Positions 9,258 to 18,321 of a DNA stretch of 50,514 nt are shown here, one piece after another. Under the pieces are notes generated by a model that worked only from the letters and a program-made list of their open reading frames with translations, did not search any database and had not been told where the DNA came from. The DNA comes from Clostridia bacterium (GTDB taxonomy: Bacteria > Bacillota > Clostridia > Oscillospirales > CAG-272). The stretch lies in assembly GCA_017539425.1 (NCBI GenBank), contig JAFYHA010000027.1, positions 1-50,514 on the forward strand, in the 5' to 3' direction. A program made the translations under genes and the position numbers. Numbering within the stretch: position 1 is the first letter of the stretch; every line of letters starts with the position of its first letter.

Positions 9258-9992
9258 ATGACCTTTACCAGTACACAGGCCATTTTTCTTCTGAGTCAGG
9301 ACAAATCTCTGTTTGAAGAACTGTTTGAGTATTTTAGGGATCGGTATTTTACCGTCCACATGGGTACTTATCAGAATTTTAATTTTGGCTCAGGAACGCT
9401 GATTACGCCTACCGTGATCATTGTTGGAATCATGATTGGTGTGATGATCGCAGGATTGCTTGCCATACGCGACCGATATCAGCTGGGCGGATTTGTCCGT
9501 ACGGTGCTGCGAGAAAAGTGTCTGTCCCCAGAGACAGCCAAAACTTTTGCAGAACTAGGCTATGACCGGAACTTCATGATCCGTATGAGTATGCAGTATG
9601 GGAAACGGCTTAGGGCCGTTGTGCATTGTGTGGAAACGGAAACGGTCGCACAACCGGATACAGATTCCAAGGAACCCGAGAAAGATCCCGCAGAGGGGCA
9701 AGAGGATGGTGCAGAGCAAGCGGCAGCTGAATCTATTGAGCCTAATCCGTCAGCAAACGAGAGCATTCCATCCAAGCCGGTCCGCTGGGATAACGAAACA
9801 TATCATTTTTATATTCCGGAAGACAAGGCTATCGAGGCGGATATCCGGTTTGAAAAAAAAGGAACCTCATGGCCGATCTATCTGGCACTTGTAGTGGGTG
9901 TGCTTGCCGTGACTCTTGCAGTGATTTATTTCCTGCCGGATCTTCTGCAGTTTGCGGACAATGCAATCACCTTGATTAAGGGCGGAAATTAA
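9258..9992 (+). CDS. Two-pass membrane protein of unknown function, co-transcribed with parAB
   Basis: Not recognised. The 244-residue protein starts nine bases after parB behind GGAGG and is followed by a strong terminator, so it is the last gene of the par operon. It has a soluble N-terminal part, a membrane segment at about residues 48-70 (TPTVIIVGIMIGVMIAGLLA), a basic juxtamembrane part with an RDRYQLGGFVRTVL helix, a Pro/Glu/Ser-rich acidic linker at about 130-175, and a second membrane segment at about 211-231. Its position suggests a link to segregation or membrane attachment, but nothing in the sequence proves it. Confidence 0.75.
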   Translation: MTFTSTQAIFLLSQDKSLFEELFEYFRDRYFTVHMGTYQNFNFGSGTLITPTVIIVGIMIGVMIAGLLAIRDRYQLGGFVRTVLREKCLSPETAKTFAELGYDRNFMIRMSMQYGKRLRAVVHCVETETVAQPDTDSKEPEKDPAEGQEDGAEQAAAESIEPNPSANESIPSKPVRWDNETYHFYIPEDKAIEADIRFEKKGTSWPIYLALVVGVLAVTLAVIYFLPDLLQFADNAITLIKGGN

Positions 9993-9995
9993 TGC

Positions 9996-10047
9996 AAAAG
10001 AAAGAAGCCGGGAACAGGAACAGAACCTGAGCCGGCTTCTTTCTTTT
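9996..10047. terminator. Bidirectional terminator between the par operon and the ABC transporter gene
   Basis: A perfect 16-base stem (AAAAGAAAGAAGCCGG at 9996-10011 with CCGGCTTCTTTCTTTT at 10032-10047) gives T-rich 3' ends on both strands and sits between convergent genes. Confidence 0.9.
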
Positions 10048-10058
10048 GAAACGACAAT

Positions 10059-11870
10059 TCAACGAACGGTTTGCATCTGATAAAAGACCCCGTGCTTTTC
10101 CATCAGCTCATCATAATTGCCAAGTTCTACGCACCGGCCTTGTTTGATTACGGCGATCCGGTCTGCATCCCGGATGGTGGATAATCTGTGGGCCACGATA
10201 AATGTGGTCCGATCTTTGGTCAGGTTCCGTATGGCGTTTTGAATCAGCTTTTCGGAAACGCTGTCCAGGGCGCTTGTAGCTTCGTCCAGAATGATGACTT
10301 TCGGATTCCGGATTATGGCCCGCGCAATGGATATCCGTTGCCTCTGTCCGCCTGAAAGATTGGAGCCGTGCTCGGTTAACGGCGTATCGATACCCAAAGG
10401 AAGGGAATGAATGAAGTCGTGCAATTGTGCGGCATCTACAGCGCTTTGAATGGTTTCCTCGGAAACGTCGCTTAGCCCGTAAGTGATATTTTCCCGGATC
10501 GTGCCGGAAAACAGCACGCTGTTCTGGGGCACGATGGCAATGTTTTTCCGATAGGCGTGAAGATCAAGTTCGCGGATGTCATGCCCGTCTAAAAGGACAC
10601 GACCGGCTGTGGGATGATTAAAACCGATAATCAGATTGAGCATGGTTGTTTTCCCGGAACCGGATTCTCCCACGATAGCCAACGTTTCACCCGGGGTGAT
10701 ATCCAGATCCAGCCCCTGCAGAAGAGGCTGATCCTCAACGTAATGAAAACTGACATTTTCAAATTGAAAATGTCCGTGGACTTCTTGCAACGCGAGTTTG
10801 CCTTCGTTGTCCTCAATGTCGGTAGAGGTCAGGATTTCTCCGATAGAGGAGACGGATTCCAACCCCTTGGCAATGGCGGGCATCAGCATGATTAAAGCGC
10901 TGACTTGGGCGGTCAGGCTTGCAAAATAGCTTTGATAGAGCGATATGTCGCCAACACGGATAATGCCCTGATAGGCCAGATAGGCCGTAAAGCAGAGGCA
11001 AAGCAGCTGGAATAGCTGGATGGTTACCCAGTTTGAGGCGCCGAACAGCGCGTTCGTCATATCCAGTCGGAATCCGGTATTGGCCATATAGTTCAACGTC
11101 CGGGTTTCTTTGCGGATCTCCTTGTTTTCCAGTGCGTGAGCACGGTTGATCTCGATCATTTCCTCCATTTCGGTCAGGCTGGCCGACGTGTTTTCCATAT
11201 TGACCCGATATTCCGAATTTGTTCTGCGGAGACGACGGCGGAAAATGCGGACAAGCGTGACTGAACACGGAATACAGAGGATAAAGAACGCGAAAACGAT
11301 CGTGTTGGTAAATCCAACTACAATCAAATAAACGAGCATGGAAATGATGGCGCCCGGAATGGAGGTGAACAGTTCGACGGACAGTCCGCTGACGGCTTCC
11401 ACATCCCGGATCAGCTTGGATTGGATGCGTCCGGACTGCATTTCGTGGTGAAATGAGATGGAGAGATGCTGGAGTTTTCGCACCATAGCGCCGCGCAATC
11501 CCGCTTCCACACGTCTGACGACTATGCTGTAATACCGCGTGTGGATCATATGTGTGGGAATGTTGAGAAGGATCAGACTGGCCAGAACGGCAACGTTGAT
11601 GATGACGGTCTGCAGCAAATTGTCCGTGGGATACACCACAGCGTTTATGATATTTGCCGTAACGATGGGAATCAGCCAGACAGGGCTGGTCTTGATGACA
11701 AAAAAGATGATCGAAATCAACAGTTCTTTCCAGTACCGCTTGTATAACCGGATCAACGTGCGCAGGGGCTTGGAATTGTTTTGGGAATACGTTGAGATGA
11801 ATTCCTTTTCCAAAGCCAGCACTTCGGATTCTGTAAATTGCTCTTTAAAAGCGGGCGTCTTGAGTTTCAT
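10059..11870 (-). CDS. ABC transporter, fused membrane and ATP-binding domains (exporter type)
   Basis: This is a half-transporter of the ABCB/MsbA type that works as a dimer to export a hydrophobic or peptide substrate, which cannot be told from sequence. The 603-residue protein has a cytoplasmic start, six predicted membrane segments up to about residue 320, and a C-terminal nucleotide-binding domain. That domain has Walker A GESGSGKTT (401-409), signature LSGGQ (505-509), Walker B ending Asp529-Glu530, and the VAHRLS switch histidine, so both ATPase sites look active. It stands alone on the reverse strand, with no partner half-transporter beside it. Confidence 0.93.
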   Translation of the reverse strand: MKLKTPAFKEQFTESEVLALEKEFISTYSQNNSKPLRTLIRLYKRYWKELLISIIFFVIKTSPVWLIPIVTANIINAVVYPTDNLLQTVIINVAVLASLILLNIPTHMIHTRYYSIVVRRVEAGLRGAMVRKLQHLSISFHHEMQSGRIQSKLIRDVEAVSGLSVELFTSIPGAIISMLVYLIVVGFTNTIVFAFFILCIPCSVTLVRIFRRRLRRTNSEYRVNMENTSASLTEMEEMIEINRAHALENKEIRKETRTLNYMANTGFRLDMTNALFGASNWVTIQLFQLLCLCFTAYLAYQGIIRVGDISLYQSYFASLTAQVSALIMLMPAIAKGLESVSSIGEILTSTDIEDNEGKLALQEVHGHFQFENVSFHYVEDQPLLQGLDLDITPGETLAIVGESGSGKTTMLNLIIGFNHPTAGRVLLDGHDIRELDLHAYRKNIAIVPQNSVLFSGTIRENITYGLSDVSEETIQSAVDAAQLHDFIHSLPLGIDTPLTEHGSNLSGGQRQRISIARAIIRNPKVIILDEATSALDSVSEKLIQNAIRNLTKDRTTFIVAHRLSTIRDADRIAVIKQGRCVELGNYDELMEKHGVFYQMQTVR

Positions 11871-11924
11871 AATACGCTCCGTCCACGCAAAGCGCGAACC
11901 ACCCCTGAATATGATGGACCACCG

Positions 11925-11954
11925 TTGAAACCGTCAAGGTGCTTTTGCTATAAT
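11925..11954 (+). promoter_or_regulatory. Promoter of the GH36 gene
   Basis: TTGAAA (11925-11930) and TATAAT (11949-11954) are 18 bases apart. Transcription would start near 11961, which excludes the longer reading frame open from 11956 and supports the ATG at 12082. Confidence 0.7.
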
Positions 11955-12081
11955 AGTGCAAAAGGGTTGCGATGATCGTCTTGCTTACATTATACCCAAA
12001 ACCGGAAAACAGGTAAACACTTTACAAAAAAGAAAATGGGCGGCCGCCATAGAACCGGCGGCGCTCCAGAAAGAGAACGCC

Positions 12082-14118
12082 ATGGAAATTCAATACCGTC
12101 ACTTATACAAAGAAGAAATAATCAACGGAAACATCTATCCTGTTTCCTATTTGCAGCGGGCGCCAATGAGCCGGCTTACCAGCTCAATGCCTGAGTCATT
12201 CGAGATTGTTGCGGACGGGGAAAATCTGAATGGGTCGTTCGTGTTTCTTGAAACAAGAGCGGAAACGGACGGATCAGGCATTCAGAGCACGGTCGTGTCG
12301 CTGAAAAGCACGCGTGTACCATTAAGGGTGGATATTATTACGGAAACTGTGGCGGAAAGCGAACCGGACGAGGGATACACGATGTCAAGAAAGATACGTG
12401 TGCTCAACGAGAGTGAAGAAAAGCCGGTCCGGTTGACAGCGCTAACGATGTTTCAGGGAATCTGTATGCAGAAAAGAGGCATGGCTCCTGACTCGGAGAC
12501 GTTCCGCCTTGGTTATATGCATGAAGGCGCGCCTGGAAGGGAAGGGGACTTCCATTGGGAGAATCTGACCTTAGGAACGACAAAAGAAGTCAAAAACGCG
12601 ACTTACACCGAGCGCTACAGATTGCCGTTTGCAGCAGTTCAGGACCTTAAGAACGGGGATTGCGCGCTGCTGAACCTTGCGTTCTCCGGAGGATATCGCA
12701 TGCGGTTTGAACATTCCGGCGGTGCGGTATATGGGGAAAGCAGTCTGTCCTGGGCGGTTGGGTTTGCCGGAAAGGCACCGGTCCGCGTGCTTGCTCCGGG
12801 AGAAGAAGCGGTTACCCCTCGCGTGCTGATCACATACGTTCACGGCACCTTTGACGAGGCAGTCCAAAGCCAGACGGATTATGCCAGAAGGTTGGCAAAA
12901 CCTTGGCCGAAGACGCTTGCCGTTGAAGTCAGCGCAATGACGAACCGTGAAGACGAAGCCCAATACAACCTGAAAACCGGGAAGGAAATGGGAGCGGATA
13001 TCGTGTATATCGACGCAGGGTGGTATATCCCGAAAGGCAAAAGTCTGGATGACTGGCCGGCCTTCTGCGGGGACTGGGGCAGAGTGGTGGACACATACGA
13101 CACATCGCTTGCCGATATGCGCGAAATGGCCCATCGGAACGGAAACCGGTTCGGCTTGTGGATGGATGTGGAAAAAATCGGATTCCAGACAGAGACATTC
13201 AAGAGCGGACGGGTGAAATACCTGATCGGATACGACGGAACCCCGGTGAAGGATGGCCCGGCTGCGTATATGGCGGACCTGAACGACCCGGAAACTTACG
13301 AGTGGGTAAAGAAACAGGTCCGGTATGTGCTGGATACCTATCAGTTGGATTATTATCGTCTGGATTCCGGAGTGTATGCCACGGAAGCGGTTCATGAGTA
13401 TTGCGGTCTGATGGAAAATGCGGCGTGGAGATATTATGACAACCTGTACAGACTGTTTCGAGAACTGCGGGAGGAGTATCCGCAAGTTACCTTTCAGAAT
13501 TGTGCGGGAGGCGGTATGAGGGCAGACCTGGGAATGACAACGATCATGTCCAATACATGGATCTCCGATGCCAATTTTGCCCCGGATTCATTCCGGATCA
13601 TCAACGGTATGACCATGATTATTCCCGTAGAATACTGCGTGAAGCTGATCAACGCAATGGGAGCGGAGAGCGGGTGTACGGATAATTATAAGCTGAATGT
13701 GGCCAGATTCGGTTCTCCGCTGGTACCGGCTTCCGAAGAAATGTTGAAACCCGAATTCCGAAAAAGAGTCTTTCCGATGCTTGAAATGTATCGCAAGCAT
13801 ATTCGGCCCATGCTTCCAAAGTGTAAGGTCTATCATCACACACCGGAAGTTAATCTTCATGAGGAAAACGAACTCGGAGTACTTGAAATTGCGGATCCGG
13901 ACGGGAAATGCGCCATGGTCTGTGCGTTTACGCTTGGCCCGGTAGAAGAGCCGTCATTCCGTCTGACGTTCAGGGGCGTGCGGGAGAACGGAAACTATAC
14001 CTTATATGCGAATGACCAAAGGATCGGAGAGTTCACCGGGAAGGCGCTTGGGGCGGGCGTCCCGGCAGAAATACCCGAGATGAACGATTCTTTGTGCCTG
14101 ATTGCCGTGGAAGAATGA
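12082..14118 (+). CDS. GH36-family glycoside hydrolase (alpha-galactosidase-like)
   Basis: Members of GH36 hydrolyse terminal alpha-galactosides by a retaining mechanism. The 678-residue protein has the N-terminal beta-sandwich and a TIM barrel with the family pattern: DAGWY, the nucleophile region DYYRLDSG (Asp428) and the acid/base region CAGGGMRADLGM...WISDANF (Asp496). There is no signal peptide, so it acts on imported sugar in the cytoplasm. The barrel motifs are less canonical than in typical AgaA/RafA (RLD instead of KWD), so the true substrate may differ. The ATG at 12082 fits the promoter at 11925-11954. GH92 follows 204 bases later. Confidence 0.85.
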   Translation: MEIQYRHLYKEEIINGNIYPVSYLQRAPMSRLTSSMPESFEIVADGENLNGSFVFLETRAETDGSGIQSTVVSLKSTRVPLRVDIITETVAESEPDEGYTMSRKIRVLNESEEKPVRLTALTMFQGICMQKRGMAPDSETFRLGYMHEGAPGREGDFHWENLTLGTTKEVKNATYTERYRLPFAAVQDLKNGDCALLNLAFSGGYRMRFEHSGGAVYGESSLSWAVGFAGKAPVRVLAPGEEAVTPRVLITYVHGTFDEAVQSQTDYARRLAKPWPKTLAVEVSAMTNREDEAQYNLKTGKEMGADIVYIDAGWYIPKGKSLDDWPAFCGDWGRVVDTYDTSLADMREMAHRNGNRFGLWMDVEKIGFQTETFKSGRVKYLIGYDGTPVKDGPAAYMADLNDPETYEWVKKQVRYVLDTYQLDYYRLDSGVYATEAVHEYCGLMENAAWRYYDNLYRLFRELREEYPQVTFQNCAGGGMRADLGMTTIMSNTWISDANFAPDSFRIINGMTMIIPVEYCVKLINAMGAESGCTDNYKLNVARFGSPLVPASEEMLKPEFRKRVFPMLEMYRKHIRPMLPKCKVYHHTPEVNLHEENELGVLEIADPDGKCAMVCAFTLGPVEEPSFRLTFRGVRENGNYTLYANDQRIGEFTGKALGAGVPAEIPEMNDSLCLIAVEE

Positions 14119-14170
14119 CAAAAAGAAGAGCTTTTTTTGCAAAAATCGTATATTTTTAATAGAATTGTTA

Positions 14171-14176
14171 TATAAT
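14171..14176 (+). promoter_or_regulatory. Possible -10 element upstream of the GH92 operon
   Basis: A perfect TATAAT lies in a very AT-rich stretch between the GH36 stop and the GH92 gene. No convincing -35 element is visible at the usual distance. Confidence 0.45.
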
Positions 14177-14250
14177 AAGTTATCGCAAAAGCGGCGGATT
14201 ATCGCCGGGCCTAACAGAGCATAGGTCAACCATTTCAGAAAGGAGCATAT

Positions 14251-14270
14251 CGCAAAGAGGTTTCTTTGCG
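14251..14270. promoter_or_regulatory. Inverted repeat in the GH92 leader
   Basis: The perfect arms CGCAAAGA and TCTTTGCG are separated by GGTT. It lies downstream of the TATAAT at 14171 and about 50 bases before the likely ATG, so it could be an operator or an mRNA hairpin. The right arm contains the in-frame TTG at 14266. Confidence 0.5.
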
Positions 14271-14322
14271 AGGGGCATCCCGGTTTGCGGAACAGAGTCC
14301 GCGCGGGTGCCGGTCAATTGTT

Positions 14323-16299
14323 ATGAACCTGATACCGTATGTGAACATTATGATGGGGACAAAATCCATTTCCCGTTTTTCTTCCGGAAACACGCTGGCT
14401 TTGACGCAGCGCCCGTTTGCCATGGCCGGGTTCTGCCCGCAAAACCAGGATCCGCAAAGCGGATGGTTCTTTCATCCCGACCGCAGGTTTATCGAAGGAA
14501 TTCGGCTGACCCATCAGCCCAGTCCCTGGATCAATGACTACGGAACATTCAATATGATGGTGCAGAGTGACACGGTTCACAACACATCAGCAGGTGCCTG
14601 GTCGGGATATCGGATAGAAGAGTCTGTGTTTCGCCCGGATTACCTGATGCTCCAGATCCTGCGCGCCAGAACAAAATTTGAGTTGACCCCGACCGAGCGC
14701 GGCGCGGCTATCCGCTTAAGCATAGGGTCGGATATGCCGACGGTCTTTTCCGTGTTCCCGGTCCGTGGCAATTACACCTACCGGATCGACAAGGACTGCA
14801 TTGTCGGTTGTACGGACGGTCATTCTATGGATGCAGCCAAGGATTTCAAGATGTATTTTGTCATCCGGTTCCTTGACGGTGCGATGGATGCGGAGAATAC
14901 GCGTATCGTGGGCGAAAACGGAAAAGGCAATGCTGCTGTCCACGTTGCGCTGAAAGGGAAGGTCGTCGAGGCGCGCGTGGGGATATCCTATATCAGTGAA
15001 GAGCAGGCGTTCCTGTCCATTGAACAGGATTGCGGGACCCGGTCGTTCGCTACGCTTTGTGAAGAAGCAGAAGATATTTGGGAATCCTATCTGCACCGCA
15101 TAGAGGTGGATACGGATACTGACGAAGAGTTTGAAACGTTTTATTCCTGCCTCTACCGCACATTCCTGTTCCCGCACAAGGCCTATGAAATCGACCGGGA
15201 AGGAAACCGGATCCACTACTGTCCGTTTGACGGAAGCACCCGCCCGGGTGTCAGATACACGGATAACGGATTCTGGGACACATACCGCACGGTTTATCCG
15301 CTCTTTTCCATGATCGCAAGAGACGAGTTTGCGGAAATGCTGGAAGGCTTTGTGAACGACTATCTGGATGGGGGCTGGCTGCCTCGCTGGCCGTCCATCG
15401 GCGAGGTCGGATGTATGCCGTCGACGCTGATTGACGCGGTTATCGCAGAGGCGGCTCAGGACCACATCGTTTCCAAAGAGGTGTTGGAACATGCCCTGGA
15501 GGGGATGCTCAATCACGCCAACAACGAGGCTCCAGAGGCTAGGTACGGGCGGAACGGCTGCAAAGCGTATTTGAAATACGGGTATGTACCCAGGGAGATG
15601 AACCGCGAATCCGTCAACCTTACGCTGGATGCGGCATATGGTGACTGGTGCATAGCGCAGGTGGCCAAGGCGCTCGGCAAGCCGGACGCAATGGTTCAGG
15701 AGTACCTCAAGAGATCCAAAAACTATAAGAACCTGTTTGACCCCGAGACCGGGTTCATGCGCGGGCGGGACGTCAACGGCAAGATGGCAGACAATTTCGA
15801 TCCGTTCAGCTGGGGCGGCGAATATACGGAAGGAAGCGCATGGCAGTCCTCCTTTGCCGTGCAGCACGATTTTGACGGACTGGCAGACCTCTACGGAGGC
15901 AAAGAGAATCTTCTGAAGAAGCTGGACGATCTGTTTGCCGCGCCTCCGATTTATCGCGTTGGCGGCTATGGGACCGAGATTCACGAGATGTCAGAGATGG
16001 CCGCTTGTGACCTAGGACAGTTTGCGATTTCCAACCAGCCGTCGTTCCATTTCCCGTGGATCTATGCCTATTTCGGAGAACCGGAAAAGTGCGAATACTG
16101 GCTGAGAAAAGCATGCGAAGAATATTTCAGTGCGGATGACGACGGGTTCCCGGGCGATGAGGACAACGGCACGATGGCGGCCTGGTACATCTTTGCCTGT
16201 CTGGGCATCTATCCGCTTTGCCCCGGGAAGCCTATGGTCAAAGTCGATCAGACGCTTGTCAGAAACATCAAGATCCTTGGTGTTCCGTTCGTGAAATAG
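14323..16299 (+). CDS. GH92-family alpha-mannosidase
   Basis: GH92 enzymes are inverting, calcium-dependent exo-alpha-mannosidases. The 658-residue protein carries the family signatures: an N-terminal YVNIMMGTKS, RPFAMAGFCPQ, THQPSPWINDYG, DNGFWDTYRTVYPL, EMAACDLGQFAISNQPS and GDEDNGTMAAWYIF. No signal peptide is present, so it is cytoplasmic. The ATG at 14323 matches where homologues begin; a TTG at 14266 preceded by AGAGG would add 19 residues. A VOC gene follows 12 bases after the stop, opening a compact string of genes up to 19642. The linkage specificity (alpha-1,2, -1,3 or -1,6) cannot be read from sequence. Confidence 0.92.
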   Translation: MNLIPYVNIMMGTKSISRFSSGNTLALTQRPFAMAGFCPQNQDPQSGWFFHPDRRFIEGIRLTHQPSPWINDYGTFNMMVQSDTVHNTSAGAWSGYRIEESVFRPDYLMLQILRARTKFELTPTERGAAIRLSIGSDMPTVFSVFPVRGNYTYRIDKDCIVGCTDGHSMDAAKDFKMYFVIRFLDGAMDAENTRIVGENGKGNAAVHVALKGKVVEARVGISYISEEQAFLSIEQDCGTRSFATLCEEAEDIWESYLHRIEVDTDTDEEFETFYSCLYRTFLFPHKAYEIDREGNRIHYCPFDGSTRPGVRYTDNGFWDTYRTVYPLFSMIARDEFAEMLEGFVNDYLDGGWLPRWPSIGEVGCMPSTLIDAVIAEAAQDHIVSKEVLEHALEGMLNHANNEAPEARYGRNGCKAYLKYGYVPREMNRESVNLTLDAAYGDWCIAQVAKALGKPDAMVQEYLKRSKNYKNLFDPETGFMRGRDVNGKMADNFDPFSWGGEYTEGSAWQSSFAVQHDFDGLADLYGGKENLLKKLDDLFAAPPIYRVGGYGTEIHEMSEMAACDLGQFAISNQPSFHFPWIYAYFGEPEKCEYWLRKACEEYFSADDDGFPGDEDNGTMAAWYIFACLGIYPLCPGKPMVKVDQTLVRNIKILGVPFVK

Positions 16300-16311
16300 A
16301 GGAAAAGAATT

Positions 16312-16734
16312 ATGATTATGATGAATGAAAAGATCCGCGGTGCGGCGTTCCATCACATTGCACTCAAGGCAGCGGATTTTGATAAGTCGTTGGCGTTTTA
16401 CAAGGCGCTTGGCGCACGGATAGACTTTGAATGGGGCAGCGGCAAGGATCACATTGCCATGCTAGAGATCGGCGGAGGCGCCAGACTTGAGCTGTTCGCC
16501 AACGGCGGTCAGGAATATGTTCCCAACGGACGCTGGGTTCATTTTGCACTCAATGTGGACAATGTCCAGGAAGCTTATGAATGCGCAATTGCGGCAGGTG
16601 CCAAGACCGTCAATGCGCCTCAGGTCATGGCGCTCCAGTCAACTCCCCGGAAAATGACACTGATGGTTGCTTTCGTGGAAGGGCCGGACGGGGAGGTCAT
16701 TGAGTTCTGCAAAACCGTGGTCCCCACGATCTGA
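16312..16734 (+). CDS. VOC-family protein (glyoxalase/dioxygenase fold)
   Basis: The vicinal oxygen chelate fold covers lyases, dioxygenases, isomerases and binding proteins. The 140-residue product has two beta-alpha-beta-beta-beta halves with plausible metal ligands in the expected places: His in FHHIAL, Glu in LELF, His in WVHFAL and Glu in VIEF. The reaction is unknown. AGAGGAAAAG precedes a group of ATGs at 16312, 16318 and 16321; the first is given. It sits between GH92 and threonine ammonia-lyase with 9-12 base gaps, so it is part of the same operon. Confidence 0.85.
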   Translation: MIMMNEKIRGAAFHHIALKAADFDKSLAFYKALGARIDFEWGSGKDHIAMLEIGGGARLELFANGGQEYVPNGRWVHFALNVDNVQEAYECAIAAGAKTVNAPQVMALQSTPRKMTLMVAFVEGPDGEVIEFCKTVVPTI

Positions 16735-16743
16735 GGAGAGAAT

Positions 16744-17937
16744 ATGCTGACATTAGATCAAATCTACCACGCATCATTCGTTTTGAAGAATGTGATCCGC
16801 AGGACCGCACTGATCCGCAGCGAAAAAATTTACCCGGCGGCACAGGTGTTTCTGAAACCCGAAAACCTGCAGGTGACGGGATCCTTTAAGGTGCGCGGTG
16901 CCGGGTATATGATTTCCCAACTGTCTGACGAAGAAAAGAAGAGGGGCGTAATCGCCTGCTCGGCGGGTAACCATGCCCAGGGTGTGGCTTTGGCCGCTTC
17001 CAAATACGGAATCAAATCGCTGATCTGTCTGCCTGACGGCGCGCCGATTTCCAAAGTCGAGGCGACCAAGAGCTATGGGGCAGAGGTATGTATGGTTGAG
17101 GGCGTTTATGATGACGCCTATCGCCGTGCGCTGGAGATCCGCGATGAGCAGGGATATACGTTTGTACATCCGTTCGATGACGAGCGGGTCATTGCCGGAC
17201 AGGGTACGATCGGACTGGAGATTATTGAGGAATTGCCCGGCGTGGACGCGGTTGTGGTACCTGTCGGAGGGGGCGGACTCATCTCCGGCGTGGCATTCAC
17301 GCTGAAAAAGCTGAAACCGGATATCAAGATCTACGGTGTTCAGGCATCCGGCGCACCGAGTATGCTGAATTCCGTGCACGACGGAAAAATTGAAAGACTG
17401 CCTTCCGTGTCCACCATTGCGGACGGTATTGCCGTCAAGGAACCCGGAGAGAACACGTTCAAACTCGTCAGCTCCTATGTGGATGAAATCGTTACGGTGA
17501 CTGACGACGAGATCTCTTCAGCGATATTGGCCCTGATCGAACAGCACAAGATGATTGCAGAAGGCGCCGGTGCCGTGTCTGTTGCCGCGGTTATGTTCGG
17601 AAAGGTTCCGGTTGCCGGAAAGAATGTTGTCTGCCTCGTCTCAGGAGGCAACATCGACGTTACGATCCTGTCACGCGTGATCAAACGCGGTCTGTACAAA
17701 TCCGGACGTTCCTGCGGATTGTGCATTGAACTGATGGATAAGCCCGGACAGTTGAAGGCCGTCTCCAGGATCATTGCCGACTGCGGCGGAAATGTGATCT
17801 CTGTTCATCACGAACGCGCCAGCGAGGCATCTGACGTGAACGGATGCTTCCTCCGCATCGAGCTGGAGACCCGGAATTACGACCACATCAAGGAGATCAC
17901 AAACGCCTTGAAAGCTGAAGGATTCAAACTGGTTTGA
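16744..17937 (+). CDS. ilvA: Threonine ammonia-lyase, pyridoxal-phosphate dependent, with C-terminal ACT domain
   Basis: The enzyme converts threonine to 2-oxobutanoate and ammonia through an unstable enamine. The 397-residue protein has the PLP lysine in GSFKVRGA (Lys49), SAGNHAQGVA, the glycine-rich phosphate loop VGGGGLISG and a single ACT domain from about residue 325. This size and one ACT domain match the family of about 400 residues that includes catabolic-type enzymes, rather than the E. coli IlvA with a longer regulatory part, so tdcB is an alternative symbol. GGAGAG lies before the ATG. RidA follows ten bases downstream, which fits enamine/imine clearance. Confidence 0.93.
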   Translation: MLTLDQIYHASFVLKNVIRRTALIRSEKIYPAAQVFLKPENLQVTGSFKVRGAGYMISQLSDEEKKRGVIACSAGNHAQGVALAASKYGIKSLICLPDGAPISKVEATKSYGAEVCMVEGVYDDAYRRALEIRDEQGYTFVHPFDDERVIAGQGTIGLEIIEELPGVDAVVVPVGGGGLISGVAFTLKKLKPDIKIYGVQASGAPSMLNSVHDGKIERLPSVSTIADGIAVKEPGENTFKLVSSYVDEIVTVTDDEISSAILALIEQHKMIAEGAGAVSVAAVMFGKVPVAGKNVVCLVSGGNIDVTILSRVIKRGLYKSGRSCGLCIELMDKPGQLKAVSRIIADCGGNVISVHHERASEASDVNGCFLRIELETRNYDHIKEITNALKAEGFKLV

Positions 17938-17947
17938 GGTAACAACT

Positions 17948-18319
17948 ATGGATAAAATATATACGAAAAATGCGCCCGAAGCCATCGGCCCGTATTCGCA
18001 GGCGATTCGGACCGGGAATCTGATCTTTACATCCGGCCAGATTGCAATCAATCCGGCTAGCGGAGCCGTAGAAGCAACCGATATCGAGGGTCAGACCGAT
18101 CAGGTTTGCAGAAATCTCAAGGCGGTTCTCGAAGAAGCGGGCTCCGGGCTGGAAAAGGTCGTGAAAACGGTCTGTTTCCTGGCCGATATGAACGATTTTT
18201 CGACATTTAACAAAATATACGGTGGGTATTTCACATCAAAACCGGCAAGATCCTGTGTGGCGGTCAAGTCTCTTCCCAAGGGTGTGCTGGTCGAGGTGGA
18301 AGCCATTGCTGAGGCATAA
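17948..18319 (+). CDS. ridA: RidA-family reactive intermediate deaminase
   Basis: RidA hydrolyses the enamine/imine products of PLP dehydratases and protects PLP enzymes from 2-aminoacrylate. The 123-residue protein has the family signature APEAIGPYSQAIR, FTSGQIAINPASG, the catalytic arginine in the C-terminal PARSCVAVKSLPKG stretch and the closing VEVEAIA. It directly follows threonine ammonia-lyase, the enzyme that makes its substrate type, an arrangement also known from tdc operons. GAGG lies before the ATG. Confidence 0.95.
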   Translation: MDKIYTKNAPEAIGPYSQAIRTGNLIFTSGQIAINPASGAVEATDIEGQTDQVCRNLKAVLEEAGSGLEKVVKTVCFLADMNDFSTFNKIYGGYFTSKPARSCVAVKSLPKGVLVEVEAIAEA

Positions 18320-18321
18320 CT

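Noticed and set aside
11956..12081. Longer N-terminus for the GH36 protein starting at 11956
   Set aside because: The start would lie at or before the predicted transcription start of the promoter at 11925-11954, and the added residues do not look like the family.
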